64,000 nt of DNA, taken from the NCBI RefSeq assembly GCF_009569385.1, contig NZ_WBOF01000001.1, positions 62,001-126,000 of the forward strand, read 5' to 3'. Under the pieces are notes generated by a model, which worked only from the letters and a program-made list of their open reading frames with translations, ran no database searches and had not been told where the DNA came from. Origin of the DNA: Streptomyces kaniharaensis (GTDB taxonomy: Bacteria > Actinomycetota > Actinomycetes > Streptomycetales > Streptomycetaceae). Shown one piece after another: positions 62,399 to 64,000 of the stretch; the stretch's first letter is position 1, and each line of letters starts with the position of its first letter. Position numbers and translations under genes: made by a program.

Positions 62399-63112
62399 TC
62401 ACCGGCAGTGTGTCGCGAGGGCGTCCGTTTCGGCGGCGTAGAGCCGGGCCGGGTCGAAGCCCATGCCCGCGAAGTGGCCGGCGAGTTCCAGGGACAGCAC
62501 GCCGTGCAGGCGGGTCCAGACGGTCAGGGCGTGGCGGAGGGCCGACGGCGGGGCGGGGTGCTCCCCGGCCCATGTGCGGTGGTCCGCGAGGTGTTCGTCG
62601 AGGCGTGTCGTGGTGGTCGGGGGTGACGCGGCGGCGGTGCAGGCGTCGAGGAGGACGGCCATGATCTCGGCGGTGATCCGGGTGGTGTCCTCCGGGGCCT
62701 GGTAGCCGGGCACGGGCGTGCCGTAGACGAGGAGGTACCGCTGGGGGTCCTCGAGCGCCCAGCCGCGCAGGGCGTGCGCCAGATCGGCCAGGTCGGCGCC
62801 GGCCTTTGCGCGGGACCGGAAGGTGTCGGCCAGGCTGCGGTAGGCGTCCCGGACGAGTTCGGTGATCAGTTCGTCGCGGTTGGCGAAGTACCGGTAGAGG
62901 GCGGGCCCGCTCATGCCCATCTGCTTGGCGATGGCGTTGAGGGACAGGGCCGAGGCCCCGGCGGTGGCGATCTGCTCCCAGGCGTGCCGCTTGATCTCAT
63001 CCCGCACCTGGGCGCGGTAGCGCTCCCGAGGAGTCCTCGCCTCCGACTCGGTCACTTCCGCCTCCTCCAGGCCTCTGACGACGGCACCCATGTTCGCGTT
63101 AGAGGTTATCAC
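62399..63112 (-). CDS. TetR-family regulator
   Basis: 237 aa from GTG 63112; ATG 63091 is an alternative. HTH (about residues 35-85): EQIATAGASALSLNAIAKQM then SGPALYRYFANRDELITELV. C-terminal ligand domain of the TetR_C_13-like kind (LRGWALEDPQRYLLVYGTPVPGY). Divergent from the quinone-oxidoreductase gene with 78 bases between starts, so it likely controls both. Confidence 0.9.
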   Translation of the reverse strand: MITSNANMGAVVRGLEEAEVTESEARTPRERYRAQVRDEIKRHAWEQIATAGASALSLNAIAKQMGMSGPALYRYFANRDELITELVRDAYRSLADTFRSRAKAGADLADLAHALRGWALEDPQRYLLVYGTPVPGYQAPEDTTRITAEIMAVLLDACTAAASPPTTTTRLDEHLADHRTWAGEHPAPPSALRHALTVWTRLHGVLSLELAGHFAGMGFDPARLYAAETDALATHCR

Positions 63113-63158
63113 TCTTCTTCTTGACTCTCACCGAAGCCGGGAGTTATAACTTCTAACG
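63097..63158. promoter_or_regulatory. TetR operator half-sites in the divergent promoter
   Basis: cgttagaggttatcac (63097-63112) and gttataacttctaacg (63143-63158) are inverted copies matching at 14 of 16 positions; the second contains the palindrome gttataac. The first overlaps the TetR start. Confidence 0.6.
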
Positions 63159-63190
63159 AACACAACATCCTCTACGGAAAGGGGGCGGTC

Positions 63191-64000
63191 ATGGAGACCG
63201 ACCGCATGTTCCAGGTCGTTCTGCCCGGCATCGTCGCGCCGGAGGGCCTGGAGATCCGGCACGGCCGCGTGCCGCAGGCAGGCCGCGGGCAGGTCGTCGT
63301 CGCGGTGGAGGCGAGCGGCGTCTCGTTCGCCGAACAGCAGATGCGCCGGGGGCGGTACTACGACCAGCCGCCCTTCCCGTTCGTCCCCGGCTACGACCTC
63401 GTGGGCCGGGTGCTGGCCACCGGCGCAGGCGTCGACCCGGGCCTGACCGGGCGGCGGGTGGCCGCACTGGTGAAGACCGGCGGATGGTCCAGCCACGTGG
63501 TGCTCGACGCGGCGGACACGGTCGAGGTCCCGGACGGGCTCGCCGCGGACGAGGCGGAGACCGTCGTGGTCAACGGCATCACCGCCTGGCAGATGCTGCA
63601 CCGCCGCGCACGGGTACGGGCCGGGCAGACCGTCCTGGTGCACGGCGCGAGCGGCGGGGTGGGCTCCGTCCTGGCTCAGCTCGCCCGGGCGGCCGGCGCG
63701 ACGGTGATCGGCACGGCGTCCGCCCGGCACCACGACGCCCTGCGGGACCTCGGCGTCATCCCGGTCGACTACCGCTCCGGCGACGTCGCGGCCCGGGTCC
63801 GGGACCTGGCACCCGCCGGGGTGAACGCCGTCTTCGACCACGTCGGCGGCCGGAGCGTCATCGACTCCTGGCACCTGCTGGCCGCCGGCGGCACGCTCGT
63901 CGCCTACGGCAGCGCCTCCACCCGCGACGACACCGGCTCCAAGCAGTGGCCCGTCCTGAAGATCCTCGCCCGCACCTGGCTCTGGAACACCCTGCCCAAC
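63191..64000 (+). CDS. NADPH:quinone oxidoreductase-like medium-chain dehydrogenase (3' end outside window)
   Basis: 270 codons seen, open to the window edge. ATG 63191 follows AAAGGGGG. MDR N-domain with PFVPGYDLVGRVLATGAG, then VNGITAWQMLHRRA and the cofactor fold VLVHGASGGVGSVLAQLARAAG; VFDHVGGRSVIDSWHLLAAGGTL follows. No catalytic zinc ligands (no GHE), so the quinone-reductase/enoyl-reductase branch. Controlled by the divergent TetR. Confidence 0.9.
   Translation, partial: METDRMFQVVLPGIVAPEGLEIRHGRVPQAGRGQVVVAVEASGVSFAEQQMRRGRYYDQPPFPFVPGYDLVGRVLATGAGVDPGLTGRRVAALVKTGGWSSHVVLDAADTVEVPDGLAADEAETVVVNGITAWQMLHRRARVRAGQTVLVHGASGGVGSVLAQLARAAGATVIGTASARHHDALRDLGVIPVDYRSGDVAARVRDLAPAGVNAVFDHVGGRSVIDSWHLLAAGGTLVAYGSASTRDDTGSKQWPVLKILARTWLWNTLPN

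Noticed and set aside
1-64000. CRISPR arrays, tRNA, rRNA, intact insertion sequences, attachment sites
   Set aside because: Looked for regular spaced repeats, cloverleaf-type and transposase-like sequences; only short tandem repeats without spacers were seen.

Overview
The window is high-GC actinomycete chromosome. GTG/TTG starts after GGAGG-type ribosome sites, ATGA/GTGA start-stop overlaps, many secreted proteases and a Family 2 encapsulin all suggest Streptomycetaceae (Streptomyces or Kitasatospora). No rRNA, tRNA, CRISPR array or intact insertion sequence was recognised.

0-15.5 kb, nitrogen and peptide scavenging: the 3' part of a fused hydantoinase/5-oxoprolinase; a secreted papain-like protease coupled to a membrane-anchored protein; a LysR regulator divergent from a tightly overlapping oligopeptide ABC operon that ends in a proline-iminopeptidase-like hydrolase; and two tandem secreted M6-type metalloproteases.

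16-34 kb, the centrepiece: a compact enediyne-type biosynthetic cluster. It holds an iterative enediyne PKS (KS-AT-ACP-KR-DH-PPTase, 1933 aa) overlapping an E10-type hot-dog thioesterase and a flavin reductase, then an AhpD/CMD-like protein, a GMC oxidoreductase and a gluconate-dehydrogenase-subunit-3-like protein. A divergent AraC-type regulator separates these from a P450-UnbU-UnbV-UnbL (E7-E5-E4-E3) operon with a second DUF1702 gene. The whole warhead cassette is present but split into two blocks, and no sugar, aromatic, NRPS or resistance genes are visible, so it may be a minimal enediyne or enediyne-derived polyene pathway. A near-perfect 21-nt direct repeat lies upstream of the PKS.

34-37.5 kb: a two-gene nanocompartment operon, an encapsulin shell with an inserted cyclic-nucleotide-binding-like domain (Family 2B architecture) and a SufS-type cysteine desulfurase with a long disordered, repeat-bearing N-terminal extension typical of encapsulin cargo.

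37.5-49.5 kb: dihydrolipoyl dehydrogenase, a small antitoxin-like protein, a zinc-ribbon protein, TetR-MFS, HxlR, a nadC-phzF-like pair, a 5'-truncated MurJ remnant, a MATE exporter divergent from PadR, a methyltransferase and a PAP2 phosphatase.

49.4-64 kb: an F420-type LLM oxidoreductase, an ABC-2 exporter, an RtcB-archease RNA-repair operon, a StyA-like flavin monooxygenase, a type II thioesterase, an acyl-CoA ligase, a Tat-exported BBE-type oxidase and a TetR/quinone-oxidoreductase divergent pair running off the window. Several gene remnants (SDR, MurJ, O-methyltransferase, two ABC ATPase tails joined head to head) show decay and rearrangement at 15.5, 44.6, 56.7 and 59.8 kb.
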